From assembly GCF_030532965.1 (NCBI RefSeq), contig NZ_JAUNKC010000028.1:1-43624 (forward strand): DNA of 43,624 bases, in the 5' to 3' direction. A program made the position numbers and the translations under genes. The notes beneath the pieces were generated by a model that worked only from the letters and a program-made list of their open reading frames with translations, did not search any database and was not told the origin of the DNA. This DNA is from Corynebacterium sp. Its GTDB lineage: Bacteria; Actinomycetota; Actinomycetes; Mycobacteriales; Mycobacteriaceae. Of the stretch, positions 1 through 9,394 are shown piece by piece (positions within the stretch are counted from its first letter, which is position 1; each line of letters opens with the position of its first letter).

Positions 1-47
1 ACCAAACAACATTCACCCACAAAATCTAAGCTTTTGAAATGAGACCA

Positions 48-467
48 CTATACTTCCATCAAGATGTTTCCAAGCCGGTTAAGCCCGCTGCCGTCCCCGC
101 CGTCGCCCCAGTAGAAGTCCTTGCCGGTATGTTCGACCAATGTGGCGTCGCCGGTGGCAAGGAGTTCCGCCGCGATGTCCGGGTTCTGGCTAAACTTCGC
201 CCATACGGCGTCATACATGATGGAGTCCTTCACCGATTCCCAGTCCGAACGTAGTGGTTTCTTCCGGTCGCGCCCGGCGCGCGCTGCCGCCGATGGCGAC
301 TGGCATAGCCGGATCTCACGTTGGATTTTGGGATCGTGGAATTTCATGGCCTGGAAGTAATGTTCCGAGGTAGCCCACCGTAATCCGTCGATGTAGAACT
401 GGTATCTGGCGAAGTTTGAAAGGAAGCCGTAGGGGTCGTTATTGCTGTAAAAGTAGATCGTTGACAT
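48..467 (-). CDS. NADAR / YbiA-like family protein
   Basis: The 139-residue protein opens with FYSNNDPYGFLSNFA, continues with TSEHYFQAMKF and ends with YWGDGGDGSGLNRLGNILMEV. These are the conserved blocks of the NADAR (DUF1768, YbiA/RibX) fold, and the length is about one complete domain. Known members are N-glycosidases: some cleave early riboflavin intermediates, others remove ADP-ribose from guanine in DNA next to DarT-type toxins. Its ATG shares one base with the stop of the upstream beta-helix gene (TAATG at 465-469), so the two are probably translationally coupled. No ADP-ribosyltransferase gene is visible nearby, so the substrate is unknown. The family call is firm; the function is not. 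Confidence 0.85.
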   Translation of the reverse strand: MSTIYFYSNNDPYGFLSNFARYQFYIDGLRWATSEHYFQAMKFHDPKIQREIRLCQSPSAAARAGRDRKKPLRSDWESVKDSIMYDAVWAKFSQNPDIAAELLATGDATLVEHTGKDFYWGDGGDGSGLNRLGNILMEV

Positions 468-1621
468 TAGTTATCCCAATTTCGTAGCGCGGTTAAAATG
501 ATTGGGTCGGGGGAATTGAGCTCGGCAAGCGAGTGGTAAAGCTGGTCCCCGACTTCGATGGCGTAGGTATCCGAGCAGGTGCGCAACACGGTGATGGTGT
601 TGTGGGTGACTCGGTAGTCTTCATCACTGAAGGGTTCTAAGTATAGGTCACGATAGGTGCCGCGAAGGGTGATTTCGCCTGCCCAGAGGTAGGAATTTCC
701 GGTAATCACGCCGGTGCCGGTTATTTCAGAAAAGGCGATGGTGCTGTTTCCGGCGATCGTGATGTCGCCGTTGATGGTGGATTGGGTGACGGTGGCGTCG
801 TCGCAAAGCGTGACGTGCGGGCCAAGCCACGCGCCGTCGGCAAGGCGGGGTCGCCCGGCGCGGGTGTGCGTTCCGGGGACCCAGCCGCCGCGCGCGCCGG
901 TGTCGCTGTGTTGGATTTGGTAGACAACGGTGCCGTCGGGAAGCGTGCGGGTGGTGTCGGTGAGCACGTAATGCTGCTTTTCGACGTCCCCAGGTTGCGG
1001 CCGATCATACGATGCCATGTAGAACTGCTCGCGGCTGCGAATGGTGGTGGTTCCGGTTACCAGGCAATAGCTGATGTCGGGCAGCCCTGTAATGGTGGCT
1101 TGATCGCGCACTGTGGTCGAGTAAATGTCGGCGAAACCGCCGACTGTGGCGTTGCCGTAGATCGTTGCGGATTCGACGGTGCACTGCTCATGCACGCGCG
1201 CGTGCCCCATGACGCCGGAGTAGCCGGTCACCCGAGCGTGACCGGCGATGGTTGCGTGCCCGCTGACCTGCGACTGGCCGTACACCCGGGCTTGTTCCGT
1301 CACGTGCGCATTGCCGAATACTTCGGCGGCACCATACACCCTCGCATTGTCTGTGACCTGCGCGGAACCGTAAACACGACAATTGCCATATACCCGGGCG
1401 GAACCTGTGATGCGGGCGTTTCCATACACTTCGGCGTCGTCAGCAATCCACGCATTATCTGCGATTCGTGGCTCGCCGGAATCGGTGTGAGTTGAGCTCA
1501 CCCAGCCCCCGACATCCCCTTTGGAAACAAAGCGGGCGGGAATATCACGAGTGGCACGGATGCGAAACAACTGGACGCCGTGTGCGTTGGTTTTTGTTTC
1601 GTCAAACAGCTCAAAGTTCAC
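467..1621 (-). CDS. Hexapeptide-repeat left-handed beta-helix protein, two modules (YdcK-like)
   Basis: The 384-residue protein is built of short imperfect repeats such as ARVYGNCRVYGSAQV and AEVFGNAHVTEQARVYG between residues about 55 and 195, the pattern of left-handed parallel beta-helices. An N-terminal cap (residues 18-60: FRIRATRDIP...GDVGGWV...RIADNAWIADDA) is repeated in degraded form at residues 233-270 (YQIQHSDTGARGGWV...RLADGAWLG), so it looks like two fused cap-plus-helix modules. Related YGNA-repeat proteins occur in phages and as E. coli YdcK, with no established activity. No acyltransferase catalytic histidine context is evident. The start is GTG at 1621, only 23 bases from the divergent acidic gene. 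The downstream NADAR gene overlaps it by one base. Function unknown; a binding or scaffold role is only a guess. Confidence 0.8.
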   Translation of the reverse strand: MNFELFDETKTNAHGVQLFRIRATRDIPARFVSKGDVGGWVSSTHTDSGEPRIADNAWIADDAEVYGNARITGSARVYGNCRVYGSAQVTDNARVYGAAEVFGNAHVTEQARVYGQSQVSGHATIAGHARVTGYSGVMGHARVHEQCTVESATIYGNATVGGFADIYSTTVRDQATITGLPDISYCLVTGTTTIRSREQFYMASYDRPQPGDVEKQHYVLTDTTRTLPDGTVVYQIQHSDTGARGGWVPGTHTRAGRPRLADGAWLGPHVTLCDDATVTQSTINGDITIAGNSTIAFSEITGTGVITGNSYLWAGEITLRGTYRDLYLEPFSDEDYRVTHNTITVLRTCSDTYAIEVGDQLYHSLAELNSPDPIILTALRNWDN

Positions 1622-1644
1622 GCTTTGTAATTTAATATAAACGC
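1622..1644. promoter_or_regulatory. 23-bp AT-rich divergent start region, candidate overlapping leaderless promoters
   Basis: Only 23 bases separate the GTG of the leftward beta-helix gene from the ATG of the rightward acidic gene. Rightward, TAATAT at 1633-1638 ends six bases before the ATG. Leftward, TAAATT read from 1634 to 1629 ends seven bases before the GTG. Neither gene has room for a Shine-Dalgarno sequence. This is the geometry of leaderless actinobacterial transcripts, with two overlapping -10 elements that would compete. Transcription starts are inferred, not measured. Confidence 0.5.
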
Positions 1645-2400
1645 ATGTACGAAATCTCCAGTTTAGAGCCGTTTTTCACCCCATTCCCCGAAGCCCGCGA
1701 CGTGTTCGCCGGAAACGATGCAGACATCGCCCGCGCCGCAGAACACCTGTTGCCACTGCTGACCATTGATCTGGAAGCCTACGACCCAGAATTTGCCGGG
1801 CTGAAAGTCCACATGCTCAGCCCAATCGAACCTTACGAGGGACTGGTCGGGGAAAACTCCGAGGACTATCACAACTACTATTTGCGGGAAAACTGGTTTG
1901 GTTTCCGGCTCACTGAGGACAATAAATACGAATTCCTCGGCGACTGGCGCTACTTCGAAGCCGAAAACCCCGAGTCCGCGCTCATGACCGGCACTATGCG
2001 GGATGACTTCATTAAACACCGCGACGAACTACGGGAATCTTATGCAGCCCGGAAACAGTACTTTGAAAAGTACAACCAGCTCGTATGGGTTGACACAATC
2101 GCGGATATCGAAAAAGCACACGCGAAGCCCAACGTGCGTAAGTACCTTGAGTCTTGGAAGGAACCAGCAGGTTTTGCGAATTGGACATCGCTTGCCACCA
2201 TACCGATGAACGAGGAACCCTACGTTGATGAAGATGGGTTCGAAGATACCGCCCACTATCCACTCTCTGAGTCGGGCAACCAGTTCTATCTGATAGCAGA
2301 AACCGCTGGCCACAACTATGCTGCCCACGGCGCAGACAGCATCCTGCTGTTCTTCGAACCGAAAGAACGCCTCGTGCTATTCACCTTCGATTGGTCGTAA
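1645..2400 (+). CDS. Acidic protein of unknown function, copy A
   Basis: I do not recognise the family of this 251-residue protein. It is strongly acidic and rich in aromatic residues, with no signal peptide or membrane segment. Landmarks are SLEPFFTPFPEARDVFAG at the N-terminus, PIEPYEGLVGE and FGFRLTEDNKYEFLGDWRYF in the middle, and ILLFFEPKERLVLFTFDWS at the C-terminus. The gene at 3160 encodes a clear paralogue with the same three blocks. Each copy is divergent from a beta-helix gene, so the two proteins probably act with or against the beta-helix proteins. The composition resembles that of many cytoplasmic immunity proteins, but that is only a likeness. Its 3' end overlaps the convergent second beta-helix gene by 24 bases. 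Confidence 0.75.
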   Translation: MYEISSLEPFFTPFPEARDVFAGNDADIARAAEHLLPLLTIDLEAYDPEFAGLKVHMLSPIEPYEGLVGENSEDYHNYYLRENWFGFRLTEDNKYEFLGDWRYFEAENPESALMTGTMRDDFIKHRDELRESYAARKQYFEKYNQLVWVDTIADIEKAHAKPNVRKYLESWKEPAGFANWTSLATIPMNEEPYVDEDGFEDTAHYPLSESGNQFYLIAETAGHNYAAHGADSILLFFEPKERLVLFTFDWS

Positions 2401-3033
2401 CTGCAGCACGGCGGTTTGGGCTTCGCGGAGAAGGTCGCGGTCGGATTCTGGCATGGATTCTAAAAATTCGGGCTGTGATAGTGCTGCCTGTCCGGTTATG
2501 GTCCGATACACCGCCGCCTGATCACCGGAGGAGAAAACAAGCGTGTGATAGTGGTGCGGTTGCCGTATATCAGCGTTGTCCAGGCGCCCGACTACCGTGA
2601 TTGATGTAGCAATGACGGAATGCCCGGTGATGGTTCCAGCGCCATCGACCGCGCAGCTTTCGATCGTGGTGGTTCCGGCCACCACAACATTCCCCGATAC
2701 CCGGGACGAGCCGGAGACTGTGGCGTCGTCAGTAATTCGCGCACTGCCGCTAATTCGCGCGGTTCCAGAGACTTCCGCGCAGCAATCCACGACGGCGGTG
2801 CCAGCAACTATCGCCGAATCCTGGACGGAGGCCATGTCATAGACTTCGGCTTCGTCCGCGATCCACGCTGTTGGCGCGATGCACTCAGGAAATGCCACGT
2901 TCCCGCACCAACCGCCTAATTCGCCCGCAGTTATCCCGTGTTCCGGGATGTCCCGGGCGGCACGAATGCGATACACCCATTCGCAATCCGCTGTGAGTTT
3001 CTTCGCGTTAGTTAATTCAACGTGGGAGGTCAT
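2377..3033 (-). CDS. Hexapeptide-repeat beta-helix protein, single module
   Basis: The 218-residue protein is paralogous to the one at 467-1621. It has the same cap (WVYRIRAARDIP...GELGGWCGNV...APTAWIADEAEVYD) followed by about eleven short repeats such as AEVSGTARISGSARITDDA. It carries one cap-plus-helix module, about half the length of the first paralogue, then a C-terminal tail of about 60 residues that lacks repeats. It is divergent from acidic copy B (start 3160) and its 3' end overlaps acidic copy A. There is no NADAR gene after this copy. Function unknown. Confidence 0.8.
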   Translation of the reverse strand: MTSHVELTNAKKLTADCEWVYRIRAARDIPEHGITAGELGGWCGNVAFPECIAPTAWIADEAEVYDMASVQDSAIVAGTAVVDCCAEVSGTARISGSARITDDATVSGSSRVSGNVVVAGTTTIESCAVDGAGTITGHSVIATSITVVGRLDNADIRQPHHYHTLVFSSGDQAAVYRTITGQAALSQPEFLESMPESDRDLLREAQTAVLQLRPIEGE

Positions 3034-3159
3034 GGCCGGTTCAACTTTCGGCGAGATGGAGAAAGAAAAATTCCTCCCCTATAGTGCCATACGCTGCGCA
3101 ATCACGAACTATCATTGGGTGACGGTGTCGGCAGGTCTTAGTAAGAAGGATGGAAAACA
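3034..3159. promoter_or_regulatory. Divergent intergenic region between beta-helix copy 2 and acidic copy B
   Basis: These 126 bases lie between divergent starts. The rightward gene has GTG at 3160 preceded by AAGGA at 3145-3149. Unlike the first module, there is room here for ordinary leaders. I see no convincing palindrome. Confidence 0.4.
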
Positions 3160-3894
3160 GTGATTGACGTAGCTAATCTGGAACCATTTCTCACCCCTTT
3201 TCCTCAGCCAAGCGACGTGTTCGCCGGAACGAAAGACGAAATCGATCGCGCCGCGCGCCTCCTCTTGCCGCTGGTTTCCATTGATTTAGCGGCTTTCGAC
3301 CCCACGTATTCCGGCACGATCCATGTTGTCTGCCCAGTCGAGCCTTATGAGTGCATCCTTGGGGAAGGCACCGATGAGTTTCATTCCCGCTACGCATGCG
3401 ATGATTGGATCGGGTTTCAGCTTAACGACGACAACACGTACTCGTTCCTCGGCGATTGGCAGTATTTCCAGGCCGAACACCCCACCCATGCATTGAAAAC
3501 AACGGAGGAATTCCGCCAGTTTTATGCCGATGCCCATGCCGCTTACCAGTTACGGAAGACATGTTTTGCTGAAACTGGGACTTTGAAATATGTGCGTGAA
3601 GAAAGCGACAGCCATGCCGAACCCCCTGCCAGTGGCGAGCCACAGTTTATCTCGCAGTGGGCAGGGCTACCGCCTAACGGGAATTGGGAAGGCAACGATA
3701 CGTATCCGCTGATTGAGGTAGAGACTGATTCCGAGACGGGTGTTTCTTATTACCCGCTTACCGAGGATGGCCGCATGTTTCAGTTCATCGCTTCGGTGGA
3801 TTCTTTCAGCTATGTAGATTTTTCGTGGCAGGAAATCCTCACGTTTTTCGATCCAAAAGATCGGATCGTTTTATTTACGTTTGAACGCTCCTAA
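3160..3894 (+). CDS. Acidic protein of unknown function, copy B
   Basis: This 244-residue paralogue of the protein at 1645-2400 shares NLEPFLTPFPQPSDVFAG at the N-terminus, PVEPYECILGEGTDEFHSRY and IGFQLNDDNTYSFLGDWQYF in the middle, and ILTFFDPKDRIVLFTFERS at the end. The middle third is divergent and the ends are conserved, which suggests an old duplication with one face under selection. There is no signal peptide, membrane segment or recognised catalytic motif. The start is GTG at 3160. It pairs divergently with the beta-helix gene at 2377-3033. Function not recognised. Confidence 0.75.
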   Translation: MIDVANLEPFLTPFPQPSDVFAGTKDEIDRAARLLLPLVSIDLAAFDPTYSGTIHVVCPVEPYECILGEGTDEFHSRYACDDWIGFQLNDDNTYSFLGDWQYFQAEHPTHALKTTEEFRQFYADAHAAYQLRKTCFAETGTLKYVREESDSHAEPPASGEPQFISQWAGLPPNGNWEGNDTYPLIEVETDSETGVSYYPLTEDGRMFQFIASVDSFSYVDFSWQEILTFFDPKDRIVLFTFERS

Positions 3895-3969
3895 CTTTCA
3901 CAATTGCTTCGGTTGAACGAACTATGATGGGGAATTACCGCCACATCGTTCGAAGAAAGGAGTTGCCAC

Positions 3970-5091
3970 ATGACGATCCGTGTTGCTGTAGCACCGCCTG
4001 TTCTCACGTGGGCCATTTCACGAACTGATAAATCTGTCGAAGAATTGAAGGCTATTTCTGAGTTTCGACGCATTGAGCAATGGCTGAGTGGTGGAGTTTC
4101 CCCTACTTTTAAACAGGCTGAAAAATTAGCTAGTGAAGCCAGTATTCCGTTTGGGTATCTCCTCCTTGAAGAACCCGTAGACGACATGCCGCAGATCCCC
4201 GATTTCCGTACTCTTCAGGGAAGACAAAGGCGGCAATTTAGCACTAATTTGGAAACTACGCTGAATGATTGCATACGTCGCTTAGCATGGTATGTGGAAT
4301 TCGCCCAAGACAATTCCATCGAACCGCCAGAGTTCGTCGGAAGTTTCACGCTTACATCTGACCCTGTTGCTGCTGCATTGAAGTTTCGGGATTTGTTTTC
4401 TTGGCCACCAACTGAACCATTCAAAGGTCGCAAAGCTGTTGCCGTATTGGCCGATATTTTAGAGAACAATGGCATTATCGTGATGCGCAGCTCAGTAGTT
4501 CATAACCATAATCAGCGGAAACTAGACGTTGCGGAGTTTCGTGGTTTTTCCTTAATTCAGGATGGTTTTCCATTAATCTTCGTGAACACATCCGATGCAA
4601 ATTCGGCTCAGCTTTTCAGCCTAGCGCATGAGCTCGGGCATATTCTGCTAGCAAAACCAGGCATATCCAACAACAACGATCACCATGACGTGGAACGTTG
4701 GTGTAATAAATTTGCTGCGGAATTACTTGTCCCGACTGAGGAGTTGGTTGCACAACTTGCCAAAACCTCCTCCGTGGAATTAGTGCTCTCCTGGGCTACT
4801 GATCGTTACAGGGTCAGTTCTGAAGTGATCCTTTGGCATTTGGTTGATGCAGGCAAGATCACCCGTAACCAGGCTCAACAATATCTTTCAGAACATGCAC
4901 ATTGGGAAAAAGAAGAACGTAAACCAAGTGGTGGAGATTTCTATAAAACGATTCGAACCCAACTTGGAAACCGGTTTGTGGATGCGTTAGGTGAAGCTTT
5001 TTCCGACGGTCGCATCACGCAGCGCGATGTTGGGCGTTTTATAGGAACTGAAAAAACACGCGCCCTGACGAGAATCTTCTCTGAAGATTAG
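3970..5091 (+). CDS. ImmA/IrrE-family metallopeptidase with HTH-like N-terminus
   Basis: The 373-residue protein has an N-terminal helical region (about residues 25-65, EFRRIEQWLSGGVSPTFKQA) of the XRE-like type that precedes many ImmA/IrrE (DUF955) domains. The zinc motif HELGH lies at residues 220-224, with E242 in the downstream VERWCNKFAAELLVP block as the likely third ligand. Relatives cleave repressors (ImmA, IrrE) or act as the partner of PIN-type toxins. AAGGAG at 3956-3961 supports the ATG at 3970. The DUF4411 PIN gene starts 12 bases after the stop, so the two form an operon. Here it is most likely the antitoxin or regulator of that pair. Confidence 0.88.
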   Translation: MTIRVAVAPPVLTWAISRTDKSVEELKAISEFRRIEQWLSGGVSPTFKQAEKLASEASIPFGYLLLEEPVDDMPQIPDFRTLQGRQRRQFSTNLETTLNDCIRRLAWYVEFAQDNSIEPPEFVGSFTLTSDPVAAALKFRDLFSWPPTEPFKGRKAVAVLADILENNGIIVMRSSVVHNHNQRKLDVAEFRGFSLIQDGFPLIFVNTSDANSAQLFSLAHELGHILLAKPGISNNNDHHDVERWCNKFAAELLVPTEELVAQLAKTSSVELVLSWATDRYRVSSEVILWHLVDAGKITRNQAQQYLSEHAHWEKEERKPSGGDFYKTIRTQLGNRFVDALGEAFSDGRITQRDVGRFIGTEKTRALTRIFSED

Positions 5092-5103
5092 CAGGTAACA
5101 GAC

Positions 5104-5589
5104 GTGTATCTTGTAGACACCAACATCATCTTCAACGCGTTTAATTACTACCCGCGTTCGGTATTTCCAAGCTATTGGAACGCCTTGGAAGATTTTATTG
5201 TTCATGGAAAGTTGCTCTTCCATGAACGCACCAAACAAGAAATTGAAAAAAGATCCGACGATAAATCCGATTGGTTTGCGAAAGTAGTCCCATCAACCTC
5301 TATTGTCACGATCAATGAGACTGAAATTGCCAACTATGCGGAGCTGACCAAGTGGGCGAGATTTCAGCGGAGACCTGCATACACAACGGTGGCGGTGCAA
5401 GAATTTTTGAATGTTGCAGACTCATGGCTTGTTGCAAGTGCACGAGCCAGAAGTCTCATCATTGTGACAAATGAGACTTCGAAACCTAACGACGTTAATC
5501 GAATCAAAATTCCCGACGCAGCCAGTGCACTAGGAATTAACTCGATAACTGGTATCGAGCTCTTCCAGCGAGAAGGTATCCAATTTTAA
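5104..5589 (+). CDS. DUF4411-family PIN-domain protein, probable toxin
   Basis: The 161-residue protein begins YLVDTNIIFNAF, the first acidic strand of a PIN nuclease. It has further acidic positions in ERTKQEIEKRSDDKSDWF, in VADSWLVASA (second conserved Asp) and near VTNETSKPNDVNRIKIPD. This is the DUF4411 branch of the PIN superfamily, metal-dependent RNases that are often toxins. The start is GTG at 5104. It follows the ImmA/IrrE-like gene by 12 bases, a recurring arrangement for this family, so the two probably form a toxin-antitoxin pair. The RNA target is unknown. Confidence 0.82.
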   Translation: MYLVDTNIIFNAFNYYPRSVFPSYWNALEDFIVHGKLLFHERTKQEIEKRSDDKSDWFAKVVPSTSIVTINETEIANYAELTKWARFQRRPAYTTVAVQEFLNVADSWLVASARARSLIIVTNETSKPNDVNRIKIPDAASALGINSITGIELFQREGIQF

Positions 5590-5632
5590 ACATTGCCTCA
5601 CCCGCTATCCCAGCGGCAACGCATCTAACCGC

Positions 5633-7119
<1,487 letters not shown>

Positions 7120-9033
7120 GTGAAGCAACGACGTCGCCTCATCGCTGCCCAAAACCGTCGCCCAGTCACCGCATCCATTCTTGCGGCAACACTGGTTGCG
7201 AGCGCAGCAGTAGGCATCGGCACATCATCAATCCTGCAAACCCAAAGTGACGGGATTGACCCCATCGACCCAACGATGACCACCGCCAGCCTTGCCGACG
7301 GCGAAAACATCGTCGTCGACGACCCCGCCATCGCAGCCCAAGGCGAAGGCGAAGCCGAAGCCGCACGGACCGTCAAGCAGTTCAATCGCGACGAAGAATT
7401 CTCACAGTTCGCTATCACCTGGGAAGGCGATAAAGACCTAGCAGCATTCGTTCGCGGCCAGCGCCCAGACGGCACCTGGAGCGAATGGTTCGACACGGAA
7501 CCGCTTGACTACGGTTCTTCGGACCCGAATGCCCGCCAAGGCACCGACCTGATCTTCGTCGAACCCACCACCGCCGTGCAGGTATCCCTTTCCGGTGTTG
7601 ACCTGGTAGAAGGCTCCGAAGCTAAAGAACTAGACGTGGTATTCATCGACGGCGGCGAATCCGACGTAGCCGCCAATGGGATCAACTTGACCAGCGATTC
7701 CGACGGCCTGCCTAAGGTTATTTCCCGGAAAGGCTGGGGTGCCGACGAGAGCATCCGTTGCTCCAACCCAAGCTTCAGCGATGGCACCGCAGGCATCACC
7801 ATCCACCACACCGCCGGCTCCAATAACTACACCCGGGAGCAAGCACCAGGCATCATGCGCGGCATTTACAAGTACCACGCACAAAACCTCGGTTGGTGCG
7901 ACATCGGATACCACGCCCTTGCAGATAAGTTCGGCAACCTTTACGAGGGTCGTTACGGCGGCCTAAATAAGGACATCATCGGTGCTCACGCTGGTGGTTT
8001 CAACGAAAACACCTGGGCGATTTCCATGATGGGCAACTATCAAACCGCACAGCCTTCCTCCGAGATGATTCAGGCTGTCGGCGAACTCGCTGGCTGGCGC
8101 GCCAAGGTAGCAGGCATTGACCCAACCGGTAAGGGTGCTCACTATTCTGAGGGAACCAAGTACACCCCGTACCCACAGGGAACTCGGGTTGAGCTTCCTA
8201 ATATCTTCGCTCACCGCGATGTTGGCTTGACCGAATGCCCAGGCGACCACGCCTACGCACAGATGGGAACTATTCGCAATACCGCAAAGGCAAAGTACGA
8301 TTCTCTTGGCGGAGTAGCTAATTCCAACCCAATTGTCACGCCAGATAGCCCTAATTCAGACTCCACCACGGACAACTCGGGCACTACCGACAATTCCGGA
8401 AACACTACCCCATCGCGGCAGAATTCTAACCGGGCTTCCAATGCCGCCACCAATGCGCTTGACCTACTCAAGCAGCTGCAAAATATCGGCAATGCAAACG
8501 ATCCAAAGGCGAAGGCCACCGCGGCGGTGTCCCTGATCTCGGTCGTGATTGGCATTGCATCCGCATTGGGCATCCTGCCCGGCAGCCTCTCCAAGCTAGG
8601 TGATGTCAAGATCATCAACGGCTTGACGCTTTCCTCCATCCCTCCGATGGTGGATAAGGTCGCGGGCTTGTCCTCCGATTCCCCAATTTCGAAGCTGTGG
8701 AAGACGCTGTCCCCGATCCTGGGCTCGGCTCGCACCGGTGAAATTCAGTACACCAATGGTTACGGCCAGGACATCACCTACGCGCTGTTCGACAACGGCA
8801 TCATCATCGGTTCCCCGGAAACCGGCCCCCAGGCGCTGTGGGGTGCGATCGGCGATACCTGGGCTGCACAGGGTCTTGATATGGGACCGCTCGGCCTGCC
8901 GCTTAACCAGGAATACCAGGACGGCGACCTGCTCCGCGTGGATTTTGAAGGCGGTTACATCACCTTCGATCCGGCAACCGGTGCCGTCGATGTAAAGACT
9001 AACGTCAACGCCGAGGAGGCGCTGGCGGAATAA
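7120..9033 (+). CDS. Secreted N-acetylmuramoyl-L-alanine amidase (PGRP domain) with C-terminal LGFP-like region
   Basis: The 637-residue envelope enzyme should cleave the amide bond between muramic acid and the stem peptide. The start is GTG with AAGGGAGA five bases upstream. A basic N-terminus and a hydrophobic stretch (TASILAATLVASAAVGIG, about residues 18-35) form a signal peptide or anchor. The PGRP/Amidase_2 domain spans about residues 195-390. Its zinc ligands are visible in ITIHHTAG (H229/H230), IFAHRDVG and ECPGDH. A Ser/Thr/Asn-rich linker (about 400-445) and a helical segment follow. The last 90 residues (QALWGAIGDTWAAQG...GPLGLPLNQEY) resemble LGFP cell-wall repeats. It lies divergent from glf and ends in a strong terminator. 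Confidence 0.92.
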   Translation: MKQRRRLIAAQNRRPVTASILAATLVASAAVGIGTSSILQTQSDGIDPIDPTMTTASLADGENIVVDDPAIAAQGEGEAEAARTVKQFNRDEEFSQFAITWEGDKDLAAFVRGQRPDGTWSEWFDTEPLDYGSSDPNARQGTDLIFVEPTTAVQVSLSGVDLVEGSEAKELDVVFIDGGESDVAANGINLTSDSDGLPKVISRKGWGADESIRCSNPSFSDGTAGITIHHTAGSNNYTREQAPGIMRGIYKYHAQNLGWCDIGYHALADKFGNLYEGRYGGLNKDIIGAHAGGFNENTWAISMMGNYQTAQPSSEMIQAVGELAGWRAKVAGIDPTGKGAHYSEGTKYTPYPQGTRVELPNIFAHRDVGLTECPGDHAYAQMGTIRNTAKAKYDSLGGVANSNPIVTPDSPNSDSTTDNSGTTDNSGNTTPSRQNSNRASNAATNALDLLKQLQNIGNANDPKAKATAAVSLISVVIGIASALGILPGSLSKLGDVKIINGLTLSSIPPMVDKVAGLSSDSPISKLWKTLSPILGSARTGEIQYTNGYGQDITYALFDNGIIIGSPETGPQALWGAIGDTWAAQGLDMGPLGLPLNQEYQDGDLLRVDFEGGYITFDPATGAVDVKTNVNAEEALAE

Positions 9034-9078
9034 TAAAACTTCCCTGACCGGAAGACCTTGTTATCTCCCTAAAGAACA

Positions 9079-9119
9079 CGAAACCCCGCAGTACTTCTCC
9101 CTTATACTGCGGGGTTTCG
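9079..9119 (+). terminator. Rho-independent terminator after the amidase gene
   Basis: A perfect 15-bp inverted repeat (CGAAACCCCGCAGTA at 9079-9093 and TACTGCGGGGTTTCG at 9105-9119) with an 11-base loop lies 45 bases after the amidase stop and is followed by T-rich sequence. Confidence 0.85.
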
Positions 9120-9279
9120 TTATGCGGTTTTCGCTTTTCGACGTCCCCATGCGTCAAACCAACACACGTTGGCAGTGTTGTTTCGCCTATCACGCACAAC
9201 CGTGAGCATGCTGTTCCACAATTTTGACGCGCATTTCAGCAAGCTACCCCCACAACAAAAACATTTCGAACAAATGATC

Positions 9280-9301
9280 CATGTTAGAATTTCATGTTAG
9301 A
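9280..9301. repeat. Tandem CATGTTAGA direct repeat upstream of the methyltransferase gene
   Basis: CATGTTAGA occurs at 9280-9288 and again at 9293-9301, a 13-base period, about 95 bases before the methyltransferase start. TATAGGAT just downstream (9310-9317) is a plausible -10. The repeats could bind a controller such as the methyltransferase itself. No separate C protein gene is seen. The rest of 9120-9394 shows nothing I recognise apart from one GCTTTTCGACG copy at 9133-9143. Confidence 0.35.
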
Positions 9302-9394
9302 CACCTCGTATAGGATGACGGTAGTCATAAACATTGATCTAGGATAAAACCCACGACTCTCCACTCAACCTCAATCCCCGAAAGACATACCACC

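Noticed and set aside
782..1495. Rightward open frame of 237 codons opposite the beta-helix gene
   Set aside because: The repeats of the beta-helix gene keep the opposite strand open; the product resembles no protein.
1645..3894. Assignment of the acidic proteins to the SMI1/KNR4 (SUKH) immunity family
   Set aside because: Composition is similar, but I cannot point to the conserved SUKH positions, so the proteins are left as unknown.
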